64,000 nt of DNA, from NCBI RefSeq assembly GCF_000264905.1, contig NW_006763132.1:1279503-1343502 (forward strand), given 5' to 3'. Positions 46,176 through 58,185 of this stretch are shown in pieces. Below the pieces are notes generated by a model. It saw only the letters and a list, made by a program, of their open reading frames with translations, was not told the DNA's origin and searched no databases. A program made the position numbers and the translations under genes. Source of the DNA: Stereum hirsutum FP-91666 SS1 (Eukaryota; Basidiomycota; Agaricomycetes; Russulales; Stereaceae). Positions within the stretch are counted from its first letter, which is position 1, and every line of letters begins with the position of its first letter.

Positions 46176-49100
46176 CTACACGTCCCCTAGCGCAAGTAGA
46201 CTCCACATGTACACCGGAAGCGTCAAATTGTCGTTCTGTACCGACAACGCCTCCAGCACAGACGATAATCCCACCATCATTCCGTATCGCACAACCTACA
46301 CACAACGTTCAGTCTCGTTCGATTACACACTCATTCCGTTCGTACGCACCGAGAAGTCCTCCGTCAATCCTAACACCCGCAGCATCCATGCGAACCCCAC
46401 CACCGAAAGCGTAAACGCAGCGCTCCCCTCGACCGTCTTCGACGTCGTCGGCGACCACCGGTGTTTCCCGAGCTTTTTGCCCACGACAGAGGCCTGGACA
46501 AGTGGATACAGACGTCAACCTTATGCCTTCGCTACAGACTGACTGCCACATTCTCTCACTCACCACTGCGTCACCAACCCCAACGGCGAGTATCCCCGTG
46601 TAATAAAGAAGTCTCGTCGGTCTAGACACGCCAAGAACCGTTCCAATCGCTCGTCAGTCGACCCGCTCCACCGTCACGCGGACACGGACATACAAAGAGT
46701 ACTCACCCCTCAAACCACACCGAGCCCGCACAGCCCGTGAGCAAGTAGAAATGACTCAGGATCGCCGTCCCGCTGTCCTTGTGGTCCAGGAACTCGTTCA
46801 TGAACAGATGGACGGAGGCCCCGAACGGATACAGCGCGAAGTATCGCACGTATTCCGCGAACGTGAACAACGCGAACGCCGCGCTGAACGAGAGATGCGC
46901 AAAGGCAGGATCGGCGGCCACACCTGGAAGGAACATCACCACCGCCAACGCATGGAAGAACTTTCGGCGGGCATTCAGACCCAAAGTGGGCACACGTTTG
47001 TCTGCTGCGTCTAACGCTGCTCCCAGGTTCGCACCGTTGGGAAAATTAGGCAGGTGGGGCATCGTCACCGAGGCGAAGTTGAGGTTCATGGGCGATGTGC
47101 TCGACAGGGGCGTTGGTGTTGTGCTGGTCTCGCTCGTCGCGGTGCTTGCTCCGTCTGCGGGCTGAGTCGAGAGCAGCGCGTCGCTCGTCGTGGCGGGTTT
47201 CGGGCGATAGCGACGCGACCGCGCGAGCTGACGATTCCATCCTGCCACGCTCAAGCTCGCCAGGGTGGCCCAATACGCAAGCAACGCCGGTCGCGTCCAT
47301 TTCGTCCTCCCTTCGAAGAGCCAGTATACCACCCATAACCATGGGTCCCTACTGCGTAGACACCAACGCGTCCACATCCCGATAAGGCCCCCTATGATAA
47401 GTACGGCGCCGGAATAGAACCCGGCGGCCAACAATCGTCGGTGAGCTTGTTTTTCTTTCGGGAACTTGAGTCTCCGTACGGGACGTTGGGCGATTTGGCG
47501 GGAGAGGACGAGGAGGGGTGAAAGCAGAAATCCGGTCAAGAGTGAACCGGGGATTAATGCGATCTGATATAGTAGTAGAGGCGTCGGAAGTCGGTATGTT
47601 CGGAGGTAGGGAGTGGTGACGGGCCATATCTTGGAACAAGTCTCTCAAGTAAGTCTACGTGCTTCAAAGAAAAACACATGTGACCATCTTACCCTTGCTA
47701 CGGTCAGGCTGACAAGTTCCATAAACAGCGCAGTCGCACCGAAAGCGACTATGCCCAGCTCTCCGAGGGTGAAGCCTCTATGTGCGAGTCGAATGGCAAT
47801 GTACAACGTCATCTGGTAAAACACAGAGCTCGAAGCAATGTCCCAGTAGGACATGTCTGCCAGGACCGAACAATCATCAACACAAAGCACCGCACGATAT
47901 AAACAAGTATACACATACTTTGCCAGATGCCAATCTGAGCCTGCTGGAATACCGCTCGTTGAACGAGTAGACTGCAGCAAACAATCGACGTCATAAAGAC
48001 GTAAAGCCGGAATTTGCGAGCCTCACTCCTCGGAACCGAAGCCCTCTCTCCTTCTGCGGTGGACTCTCGGCGTCGACACCGGCTCTCAAACCACTTGGAC
48101 GCGCAAACGTGGGTGAGCAATATGACGGAGCACAACGTCGCGAGGTCGACAGCGCCCCGACGCGATAGAATCAAGGCTTCGAGAGGCGTGTACGGGTTAC
48201 CAAAATTTGGCAAGGACAAAGGAGGTTCGATGTACCAGGACGCATTGAGGATGTCGGCATTCGGTGACTTGGAGTAAGTATTGAGGGCGATATACAGAAG
48301 CCCCGATGAGACGAGCGGGCCAAGGAGGAGCCCGGACAGTATGCCGTCATCCGACGAGTTCCTACGGGAAGCTGAGAATGGTGAACCACATCTTACGGCA
48401 CTAGACCACGAACCTGTAATTTTTGGGCACGGTCATCCATACGAATCCAAAATTCTCCATGCTAGTCACGACGGGATGGGACGAGGGTCGCTTTGGGTCC
48501 TTATTTTCGAAGAAGCGTGGTGAAGAAGAGCGATGCGGCAGTTGCTTTGTCAGTGCAGGTTTCGTTCCGTGTGATGAGTTGGACGGGAAGGATAGGTGGG
48601 AAAGTAGTATATAGATAAATGATGCGATAATAATTAGGATGAGTTCTACACAAAACATACCGGTCAGAATGTTATCCGTGAAAGATGAACATGGATGCGC
48701 CACCTATCGACAACCATTCGTCAGGCGACCCGGGAGAGCCGAAGATGGATATTTTTGCGGCTGCGTATACGAGGGCACCGAGCAATAAGCACGATTCAGC
48801 TGCGTACTTGGTATCTATGGAGAATTTTGCCGTGACTGGAAAGGGTGTAAGGCGAAGGCTCAGGGAGAGCTGTCCTGGTAAAACATGATAGCGAGAAGGG
48901 GCCGTCGCCGGTTTCGTTCGGAAGAAAGACGAGGGGGAGGGCGTCCGAGGGGGAAGTCCGTAGTCATTTATCGTAACGGGGGCGGGAGAGCGGGAGCGAG
49001 TGAAAGAGCGTCGCCGAGAAGATAGCCTGCCATCCCTGGTAGATCCCTCCGAGCTGGATGGAACTTGGACGGGACTTGGTGGCCGACGAGCGACCGACGT

Positions 49101-49238
49101 CGTCTTGGTGAGCATATCCCGAGAACGCATTGTGGAGTCTGGCAAGGCATTTTGTTGGTCTGCATTCCCTTGGTTGTCACTATCGTCGTCGTCCGAACTT
49201 GGCGCTGAAGCTGAGCTGAAGTTGACCGAACACATCAT
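46176..49238 (-). CDS. SEC59: Dolichol kinase
   Basis: ER polytopic enzyme that phosphorylates dolichol with CTP for protein glycosylation. The conserved C-terminal half is clear: RRKFFHALAVVMFLPGVAAD, AFALFTFAEYVRYFALYPFG, FLDHKDSGTAILSHFYLLTG, then across introns LLYYTGILAVGVGDAVASVV, GKKLGKHRWSPTTSKTVEGS and SSVLEALSVQNDNLTLPVYM, ending WSLLALGDV with stop at 46176-46178. The N-terminal half is a series of hydrophobic segments (ATLCSVILLTHV, TLYIAIRLAHRGF, GFLLSPLLVLS). The extreme N-terminus is Ser-rich (SSASAPSSDDDDSDNQ) and the start at 49238 is uncertain; an upstream exon is possible. Only 171 bp separate its stop from the kinase start, so transcripts may overlap. Confidence 0.88.
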
Positions 49239-49969
49239 GAAGAAGCTGTTTCGAAGGAAAGTGGCATGAGCAAAGGACATACCTGGATGACCCTGCCTGG
49301 TAGCTCGTACTCCACCCAGGGTTCGCAGACGTCTCTATTGGTGTTATGGGTATGTGCGAACTAAACCTACGACGATGGGACCGTCCATTGGCGAGCCCCC
49401 TTCGTGATGGGTCACCATGAGCAGAATCCTGCTTGGACGGTGGAGGGGAAGGCGAGGACTTTGAGCGCGGCAGGATGGCAAATTATAGGTATCGAGGGAG
49501 AGTAAGAGGACTGCCGTCGTTGCAGAACAAATTATCGACTGGTCCGGGTGAAAGCGACTGAAGAGTAAGTAGACAGAAATGGGTCCATCCCCAGCGTGAG
49601 TGCATGAGCTATTTTTAGTTGTTTGTGGCACCCAGCTGACTACTTGACTTGTGTGGCGACGTCTAGACGCTCATGATCACATTTCATACTTCGCTACTGC
49701 TAGCTTCGCCACGCCGCTTTCCACTCAAACTCTGTTCCCTCAGACCGGTCCCAGCGTGAGAACTAAATGGAAAGGATGCGTGGGCAACGACCCTAATTCA
49801 GGCAGAGAACTATTTAATAAGTAGTATACATAGGCATAACGCGTGTAAGATTCTGAGCATGAGGGCCCTTCTCGTGATGTTGTTCTCATAGACGAGCAAA
49901 TTATAGTACTTACATAACCCCCAGAACAATTCGAGGGCGAACACCAACTGTCAAACTCACCGGAAATGT

Positions 49970-50048
49970 ATGGTAACCGGGACTGGACAGCTCGTTAAAT
50001 GAACGGGTGCCGCGCGCGCCGACCCGAAGCGGTGCTCAGACCCCGGAA
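49970..50048 (-). repeat. 79 bp dispersed repeat, copy A (inverted)
   Basis: Reverse complement matches 56137-56215 at roughly 85% by eye, including the shared run GAGCTGTCCAGTCCCGGTTA. Orientation is opposite to copy B. Confidence 0.85.
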
Positions 50049-51742
50049 AGTGCTCTTCTGAAAAAGTAGTCAGGCCAATCGTAGCCCTTTCTTCTCTTCC
50101 CGCCGCGCATCCTCTGGCGTAGCTGGTAGAGTCACGCGTGTCTCTCGTGCGATGGCCCACATGAGACTTATATTACAGGCGGAGAATATGTCTTTGCATA
50201 TCTGAACTCATATGGTTACGGTCAACTGCCATCATGTGGCCACCGCCACTACTAAGTATTCTGCATATGGCCCCATGTATGAATTCCTATGAGATTTATT
50301 CGGTTGACCGTGGAATAAGGTCTGCGGCTCATCTTATGTGAATCAGCTGCTCATTCATGTGCTATAGAGTATGCTCACAATTTAATGGAAAAAGTGAAGC
50401 CGGGGTGAATATTCACTAGGTTTCTCAATGTTTTTCGAGGCCATAGCATCCAGAACGAGCCAGTGAAAATTCAAACTCCGTTCGGTAGATCGCGTCGAAA
50501 CGCTCTCACCGCTCCAATCTCTGAAAATATCAAGTTCTCTAGGACAGGTCCTACTCGAAAACCATCCTGCGCGCACATCTTACAAAAGTACAAATCTTTT
50601 AGGTATGTATCTAACCTGTTCTTTCCGCTTGCCGTTGTCCCCTAATGCATCACGGCCCCCGCCACATTGTGGATGACGTCGAACGCCGGTAAACCTCTGG
50701 TAAGTACATCAGGAAACCACTCCCTTCCTAAGACCTCCTAATTTGAGGTAAACGAGGCTCGTTAGCCCTAAACGACTTTAGCCGTCAGAAGTTTTGTGCC
50801 CTCCTAATGGGCTGCTAATTAGCGGTGGTTAGTCCTAATTCCAGCTAAAATGCCCGTAAGTAGCTGGCTCCCTACCGTCCTCTAGCATGGATTAGGTTGT
50901 CATTCTGTTCACGCTGCACGGCTCGGATATGATAGGGGGTCCATAAACATATTATTTATCGGAGCCCAATGTACAGTACTATACATGTTAACTACTGTAC
51001 ACTATAGACTACAGATTCTCGCACAACGATCAGCCTACACCATGCAGAAGTACGCAAACCCGCCACCGGACAACCCCCACACAACCTTCTGTCAAAACCT
51101 GAACAACCCACGTAACCTCCCTTACCGCCACCAGCTTTTCACCGCATACAAACAGGCAGCTCGCGTCTCGAGAACAAAAAAGACATGATAGAGGAGAGAA
51201 CGTGCGCACCAGGTCCCACGGCAAGCGGAAGACGTATGCCGGGAGGCTATCGAGTAAAATAAACTAGATTGTCAGGCAGCGGACAGTATATAATGTACAG
51301 TACTCAGACCATGGCATGAAGATCACTTGCATATGGAGACAAGTGATTAGAGCGGCTCGTAAAGAGAGGGACTTACAAGAGGGGGGAAACCTGTCCTGGA
51401 CGGAGGCTTCTGCACGCTGACAAGTAATGTCATGATCAGAGAGGCCTGAATACGGCACACTCACCTGCAGGTTTACTTCGCAACATTGAACCCGCTCTAA
51501 TAGCTCTGTCGTCCAATCTCTGAGGCATAGCAGGAATGTTGAAGAAAGGGTCAGCATAAATGTGCGAGTTTAGAGTAGATGAGAGAGCGCACTATTCAAC
51601 TAGACCGTATAGCGGTGTAAGAAACCGGGCGGGTGGACAGCGGTTTGAGTATGGCCGGGCAACGCGAACGTATGGGTGGCGAAAGATGGTGGCGGCGGGT
51701 TCATTGAACTGTTAGGAATAAGGGTGACGTGAATGAAATATT

Positions 51743-51810
51743 GGCGGGTACATAGGTGGGCGGGTACGTAGGCGGGCGGGTACGTAGGCGGGCGGGCGGG
51801 CGGGCGGGCG
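51743..51810 (+). repeat. GGCGGGTACGTA minisatellite and GGGC run
   Basis: Three degenerate copies of a 12-16 bp unit are followed by (GGGC)n with at least five G3 tracts, able in principle to form a G-quadruplex. Confidence 0.8.
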
Positions 51811-53243
51811 AGTGGATTATGGAGGAGAACGCGAACATGGTGGAAGGGGACAAAAGTGCTCGCCGGAAAATGTCTCAAACGCGACGAACTATATAGTCGG
51901 ACCAATGGTGACGCGGCCCGCCGCCTGTGGCATCTGATGACGTAGGGCGGCGCTCCCGGACCGACTGCCCGCGTCGCCAAATTGGGACGGACGACGACTT
52001 GGTGCAAACTCGTTGGTGACGGATGTTTGTGCTGTGAACGCATGAAGAGCTTCATATAGCGTACCTGTCATGTACACCTTTTATAGCATATGTCACGTAC
52101 ATATGTCCTGACACTGAAGTAATAGTGCCCGACAGAAAATGGTACCCAAAACCGATGTTCTAGTCATAACTGTATAGAAAGATCACGTCTTACCGTGGCA
52201 GTCTTGCACTCGACTTCCAGTTGTATGATAGGCTTCGAGAGATTTCCTCACATCATTGCATTTAAATACATCATATAGGTTCATAGCACTCTAAAGTCTC
52301 GTAGAATTCACATACATGAGGATAAAAGCTGTGAAAACGACTGAAAACGTCGTCACAGTGGACCGAATGACCCCGCGGTCAACGCTCAGCCACACGGGTT
52401 CGACGCGTCGTCCCGATTAGGCATTTTAGCGGAAATTAGCGGGGGGTGAGTTTCCTGATGTACACGCTCCATCCTTTCCTTGCTATGTAGTGTATATGAG
52501 ATCCATTTACACCTTCGTGTCTGGATTGTATAAATCTATCTCACTTGCTGAAGATGCCCAATTTATGCAATGGAAACAGATCCACGAGGGGCTCATCGCT
52601 GCAGCTCGCAGCGATTTGAACTTATTGGTTCGTTTTGCGCTTCTTGGTGCCCTCGTTCCTCTGCTTCTATGATGCGTCATCATGGACAGCCCAGCGCGCG
52701 CGCTTTTGCCGTGGAGCTATCACTCAAATGTACGTAGGGGCCTAATCCTCGTGGGCTGGCTTGGTTGTTGACAACAGCGTAATGATGCACCACCTTACGG
52801 TGCGCAATGTTCGGAAGAGCTTTATTACACACAGTCCCAGACAAGCATGTTAGCTACATAGATACTGAAATGTCATAAAACAGCTCTCTATTCGCATTCT
52901 CGGAGGTCGTCGTAGACATGCCGCATGTTCTCTTGGTTCATAGGTGGGCACTATCCTCGCTTCTACTTCCGGAGAACGTTTCTTTGACTCATGCCGAGGG
53001 CCTATGCATTCACCGTAAGCCGATTGGCTACACAATACTAATGAGGTGCGTAGTATAAAATCAATCTCGCTCTTCCAGATGATGCGTTAAAACCACTCGT
53101 CACCCTCTAGGCGACATGCATCGCTCTCGGTCATCGCTTCGTCTTTTCTGATGTACGTTCACTCCATTTCACTCACTCCTATTGGCACTGTTCCGTTTCC
53201 GTCGAATTACTTGCTTATCGACAGTGGGCAAATAGTTGATGCT

Positions 53244-53660
53244 ATGCCACCCAAGGCCAATCAGCACAAACCGCTCCGTGCGTACCTATACTCCCCTTTC
53301 CGAACTCAAAGGCGTCAAAACATCTCACGAGACTGGTTAAACAGCACCACAAGATCTGCTCGAACCACTCATCAAGAAGTACTACCACCTTGGTCTTTCC
53401 GACGTGAAGATCGCCGAGATGGTAATGGATGATTTTGACGGTAATGAGTATGGTATCAGGTACGTATATCATACTGTCCAACACTAATCTGTCAATCTAC
53501 TGACCTCCTATTGACCGGTCTTTTCAGTCCCAAGTCTGTTCAGCGTATCCGTGGAAAGCTCGCACTGCCGAGCACACGCCAGCAGAATCATACCATTCAG
53601 TCAATCTCGCACGAGGTCGAAAAGATCAAGGAACGCTTTCCAAACAAATTAAAGAAATAA
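53244..53660 (+). CDS. Integrase-type helix-turn-helix ORF, maybe the 5' part of the alpha-kinase gene
   Basis: Three exons: 53244-53277, 53345-53459 and 53528-53660. Starts MPPKANQHKPLPPQDLLEPL, then KKYYHLGLSDVKIAEMVMDD, GISPKSVQRIRGKLALPSTR and QQNHTIQSISHEVEKIKERF, ending FPNKLKK. This matches the N-terminal DNA-binding region of the integrase-core proteins common in Agaricomycetes (pattern: leucine-rich helix, then xSVxRxRxxLxLxSTRQQxHT, then a helix before FP). The catalytic integrase core is absent. The stop at 53658-53660 lies 8 nt before the ATG of the alpha-kinase ORF, in a different frame; one extra A in the run CAAATT at 53645-53650 would continue it as NKIKEIISNMNSNG. So it is either a small separate protein or half of a fused gene. 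Confidence 0.6.
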
Positions 53661-53668
53661 TTTCTAAC

Positions 53669-55549
53669 ATGAACTCTAATGGAGTGAACACACCATCGCC
53701 AAGAAAGCACACTCAGCCAAAAGATCTGAGTCCTGACGGCGACATGGAAGAGCCTGAGGTAAGTATCCAACTATCTTCGTCAACACTTCAGTACACTTTG
53801 AACTTTCCTTATTAACAGGATAACATGCAAGACTCTGGTCTCATCGCAGTCGAAGACAAGGGAAAAGGTCGCGCGGTGGTACGTATGGTTTACTTACGTC
53901 GATGAGGTGGCCCGAATGTTGAAATGTACCTGCCTCCTGTACTAGCCTGTTCCAGGACCACAGGTCCAAAGTCCGAGTATGTCCCGCCGCGGTGACGCGA
54001 AACGGAAGCGTGAAAGTGTTGCACCAGATGTACGTATCCTGCTTCCTACCGTGCTGAATGTGTTCGTGTGGTTCTGACTGGCATATGGGCCTTCGGGTAG
54101 TCATCACACTCCATCAACGGCGAGTCAGCTTCGGGCGTTCCGAGTAATCATCCTCCACCCAAGCGTGCTGCTCGCCAACCGCTTTCTCACCACGACTCCT
54201 CACTTCCAAATATTGATCCCAAAGCTATCAAGCTCGCGTTGTTGGCTGGCGGTCGAGTACCAAAACCCCGAGCTGTCGAGAATCTGCGTAAGACCTTAGA
54301 CAATCATCCCTCATGACATTCCAAATCTGTCTCTTTGGTTCTGACGTTTCATCTCGCTTTTCGGTTTGTTCTCTTAGGTGGCGTTCATTCTCTCGAGCTC
54401 ACGGTATATCCCTGCCCGGCATCTTCCTGGTCTGCCCTGATACAAAGTGGCGATAATTCACCGGCTGGGTTCTCTAACTGGATGAGGCGCGTACAACCGC
54501 AGAGTATTCGGCTCTTTTATAATCCAAGTATGAAGCCTTTATGCGGATCGTTCAAGACGATGCATGTCGGAACAACTGAGCCTCCGTTATTCGCGCCCAC
54601 TTCCAGGGTTGCTGTGAAGCAGGCCTACTCAAAGGACGAGCGCACGGGTAGTCGTACCATCCGAAGCGTCGCATCCCAGATCAGGCTGCTTAGCAGTGAC
54701 ATTTTCTGCCGACAGTGGGCCCATGCCCTTACCGACGACCTGGTATACAGGTTCATCGAGTCCCACGACAAGGAATATGGCTCCCCTCCTTCCGATAGCC
54801 TCTGGATACCCCAATTTAGATATGTCGATGCTGCTCTGGCGATCAGGCGGTCTCCTGATGGCGATGACGAGGACGCCTTCTTGCTCGAGGAGCTCGTTGA
54901 CGGCGATGTGGACGGAAGATGGCGAAAATACATCAATAATAATTCTTCCGTTCCCATCCCCGCTGACGACCTTCACGACCAGCTTCGGAGCGAGTTCCTT
55001 GCCTTCTGTCAGCATGTACAGTACTGGAAGACTTCCGGCTTAGCGTTCGTTACCGACTTCCAAGGTGAGCTATCCGCGTTTATCGCTTTCGTTACCGTGT
55101 AGAGACACTGACATTGTATTGTTTTTAGGTGGAAATACCATGCTGTCTGACCCACAGATCATAACCCATCCGTCAGCCTTTATGATAGTCTTCTGTCTCG
55201 TGAACCCGATACTGATTATATGGTGTTATATTCTACAGTGGCTTGGGTGACCTTTTCAGCAACGGAAACCTCGTCAAGACACACTCCAACTTCGAAAATG
55301 AACATGCCTGTAACGCATACTGTGAATGGTATGGACTTCCGAAATCTCACTCCTTTGCTGCCGATAGTAAGGAGGCCCAAGCCTCTTTTTCGGCTGCCTC
55401 GAGTGCTCAAGGTAACGCTCAGGTACGTTGTGTGGCGCAAACACCGTTTCAGAACGTCCAGCTCACCTACTGATTTATAGCGCCGGAAGGGATTGCCTCA
55501 ACAGTCACACGGAAGCAAAGTCATGGATCTTGGGTCGACAAAGGGCTAA
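53669..55549 (+). CDS. Alpha-type (MHCK/eEF2K-like) protein kinase
   Basis: Atypical Ser/Thr kinase. The ORF begins MNSNGVNTPSPRKHTQPKDL; about 130 disordered residues with nuclear-signal-like clusters (GDAKRKRE, PPPKRAARQ) precede the kinase. The acceptor after GGACCACAG keeps frame (V|VQSPSMSRRG). The catalytic domain shows RVAVKQAYSKDE (ATP-contacting Lys), FLLEELVDGDVDGRWRKYIN, LAFCQHVQYWK, FVTDFQGGNTMLSDPQIITH (catalytic Asp), then GLGDLFSNGNLV and FENEHACNAYCEWYGLP, the HxCNxxC zinc motif that ends alpha-kinase domains. About eight exons; stop at 55547-55549 after DLGSTKG. All key elements are present, so it is probably active. Alpha-kinases are expanded in Agaricomycetes; the substrate is unknown. 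See the findings for possible fusion with the upstream HTH ORF. Confidence 0.8.
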
Positions 55550-56531
55550 TTCACTTTTCTCTGGCGCCTTACTCGTACTCGAATATTGCGTCCCCGTCTA
55601 CTCTATCGTTTGACGTTACATTTTATGTATTTTCCCCGGTTCGGACTCTTACCAACTCATTACATTCAGCTTTAGCTCTAATTCTCTTTTCTCTTCCAAT
55701 TTCGCCTCGTTTATGCCTCCCAACTCTATTCGTGCGTTCTCCCTTATCGCAGATCCCCTTCCTATTTTTCTTGGGTGCAACATGCTCCCTAACTGAGACG
55801 TACAATTACAGCTTTTAATCCGACTTCTCTCCGAGCGTGTTGCAAGAGTTCATTTGCATACGCGACTGTACCACTCATGTCCGTTTGCGACGAGTAGGTG
55901 CTCCACTATCTATTTGGATCTCTGAGAGTTCAGTGTCGTCAAACAGAACAGGCCTCGCAACTTGAACTTCACGGTTTCGGCTTCTTTATAAAGGGTACAG
56001 TATTCTAAAGCACCTGCAAATGAATTGCAGCTCAATACCACACTGGCGCAAAATATATCTTCACCGAGTGAGCAACGGACCCTGCTTACAAAAGAAGTAG
56101 CGAGGGTAGATATACAACGGACGGAGGAAGGCAGGCTTCCGGGGTCCTGTGCGCGGCATCGTTCGGCGCGTGCGGCACACGTTCATTTAGTGAGCTGTCC
56201 AGTCCCGGTTACCATAGAAATGACTGACTTCTGCAGTCGGCCTGGACTCTACAAAGATCTGTGCTGGTCGAGACGCACACATGTTATAGGAGTGCTTGTG
56301 AAGACGTACCCAAGAGCACTCGCATATGCCAATGATATTGTGCTCATATTCGTCCGCTCACGTTTGAACACGACGGTCGATTCAGTCCGTGGGAAGGAAG
56401 ACACGGTGAAGTACGTTACTTGACGCCGGCGACTTGCGGGTGGACGGGGCTTCTTGTTGACCGCGTTCATCTTGCCAACTCATATCAACCTAAAGCGCGT
56501 CTTTCTTGCACACACCCGCGCCGTTCTCTCT
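55550..56531. other. Intergenic with repeat copy B
   Basis: Contains the 3' flank of the alpha-kinase, the second 79 bp repeat copy (56137-56215) and the UNG promoter. No gene recognised. Confidence 0.45.
56137..56215 (+). repeat. 79 bp dispersed repeat, copy B
   Basis: Begins TTCCGGGGTCC and ends CCCGGTTACCAT; inverted relative to 49970-50048. Confidence 0.85.
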
Positions 56532-58185
56532 ATGGAGCCCACTCAACGCGTCGTTTATCTAGAGGACCTACAAGGACCCCCGCCGGCGGCAAAAGCTGAC
56601 GAAGACGCGTCGCAAGACGCGTCTGATGCAGGCGCAAAGGAAACCAAGGGCGGTGTCACGGTCGCGAAGACGACAACAACAGCTGCAGGTGGCGCAAAAC
56701 GCCAGCGAACACTTATGGATATGTTCTCAGTTGCTCCCAAGGATGGTGCTGGACCAGCGAGCAAGAAGCTGAAAGCATCTCCCTCTTTGTCTTCTGTTTC
56801 CGGTTCGCTGGTTCCTGGACCCTCGAAGGGCACCTCCTCTTCTTCCACCAAAATAGGATTTGTCCCATTGAACTCCATACCCTTTTCGTTGAGTGCGTAT
56901 CTCGAGTCGCTCACTGAGGACCAAAGAAGGTTATTGCAGCTGGAGTGTGAGACACTGGGCAAGAGCTGGTGAGTGGGCCCGCCTTTGTTGTCTAGTAATA
57001 GATAAATAAACCAGAGTACAAGGTTGAAGCTCCTGAAGGATGAGATCAAGAAGCCGTACTTCATTGCCTTAAAAGAGTGGTTGTGGGAGCAGGGCCTCAA
57101 AGGTCCGAACGATACTCCGATGCCGCTCAAAATATACCCCGCACGTAAGGCCCCTTTGTGTTTTCGGCGTCTAGATCTAACGGGATGTCGTTTGTCATTG
57201 CTCCCATAGCCAAAGATATCTATTCGTGGTCTAATTTCACCCCGTTGGGTAGAGTCAAGGTCGTTATCATCGGGCAGGACCCGTACCATGGAGCTAGGCA
57301 GGCGCATGGTAGAGCATCCTCGTCATGCATCGCGTTGTCGTCGACGTTGCTCACGAAATCACGTTCCATTCTAGGGCTATCGTTCTCTGTACCTACTGGG
57401 GTCGCCGTGCCTCCGTCTCTGAGAAACGTACGTATCCTGCTTAGGCTCCCTTTTGTCAATGGCACAAAGCTGACCTCGGGCGATGGACTGCAACGCAGAT
57501 ATACGCCGAGATCAAGGCGGAGTTTCCGGAGTTTGTCGCTCCAAATCATGGGTGAGTCGTGGTGATGTTTAGTATCATTCCGGCCCTTGTAGTGACATTT
57601 ATAAAATCACCGTCTCATAGGAATCTGACCGCCTGGGCCGAAAATGGTGTTCTGATGTTGAACACTTGTCTGACCGTGCGGGCCGGAGAAGCGGGTTCAC
57701 ATTCCAAGCGAGGCTGGGAGGAATTCACAGACAAGGTCGTGGACGTCGTGGATCGTTATGGAGGTGCCAACCTGCCCGTCGCCAACGGGGGTAATGCGGG
57801 CGTAGGACGTGGCCGTGGGTGTGTCTTCCTATGCTGGGGGGCGTGGGCCGCGAAGAGGGTTGCTAAATTGGATGGAGTAAGGTCTATTCCCCCATCCCCG
57901 TCTACGAACATCATAATCAGATAGACGATCTTGGCTAAACATTTGAACGCACTTGTTCCTTTTCCAGAACAAACACCTTATTCTCACTAGCGCAGTACGT
58001 TGATCCCTCCACTCTTCTTTCGGGTCCGCCGGAGATTCACTAAAGCCTTCCTTCACCGCTATTAGCACCCCTCGCCGTTCAGTGCGCACAAAGGCTTTCT
58101 AGGCAATGGTCATTTCGCGAAAGCGAACGAATGGCTCGAAAATCGTTACGGGAAAGAAAGTAAAGTTGATTGGTGTACCTTATAG
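56532..58185 (+). CDS. UNG1: Uracil-DNA glycosylase
   Basis: Base-excision repair enzyme removing uracil from DNA. Start [14 protein letters not shown] at 56532; Ala/Ser/Lys-rich N-terminal region with RQRTLMDMF, a PCNA-binding (PIP-box-like) motif near residue 56. The catalytic domain follows: LEWLWEQG-type [33 protein letters not shown] (catalytic Asp in GQDPYHG), [48 protein letters not shown] and the Leu-loop [17 protein letters not shown], ending ESKVDWCTL with stop at 58183-58185. About eight exons; GT-AG junctions keep all motifs. An in-frame ATG at 56454 would add MLTAFILPTHINLKRVFLAH..., a basic, hydrophobic leader resembling a mitochondrial presequence, so nuclear and mitochondrial forms may come from alternative starts. 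Confidence 0.93.

Larger units (their letters stand above)
49239..53243. other. 4 kb gene-poor stretch
   Basis: No supported gene. It holds one copy of a 79 bp dispersed inverted repeat (49970-50048), a GC-rich minisatellite (51743-51810), palindromic AT-rich bits (GCTAATTAGC near 50814) and a short string GGCATTTTAGC that recurs inverted near 50846-50856 and directly near 52419. These suggest old transposon or repeat debris. Confidence 0.45.

Noticed and set aside
50700..50900. Palindromic AT-rich sequence as a transposon end
   Set aside because: Short palindromes only; no paired terminus or transposase identified.
51600..52055. 151-codon minus-strand ORF rich in Pro and Arg
   Set aside because: Composition comes from the GGGC minisatellite; no start context, domain or splice partner.
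52490..52672. 60-codon ORF with a hydrophobic C-terminus
   Set aside because: Too short, isolated, and lacks splice continuation or recognisable similarity.
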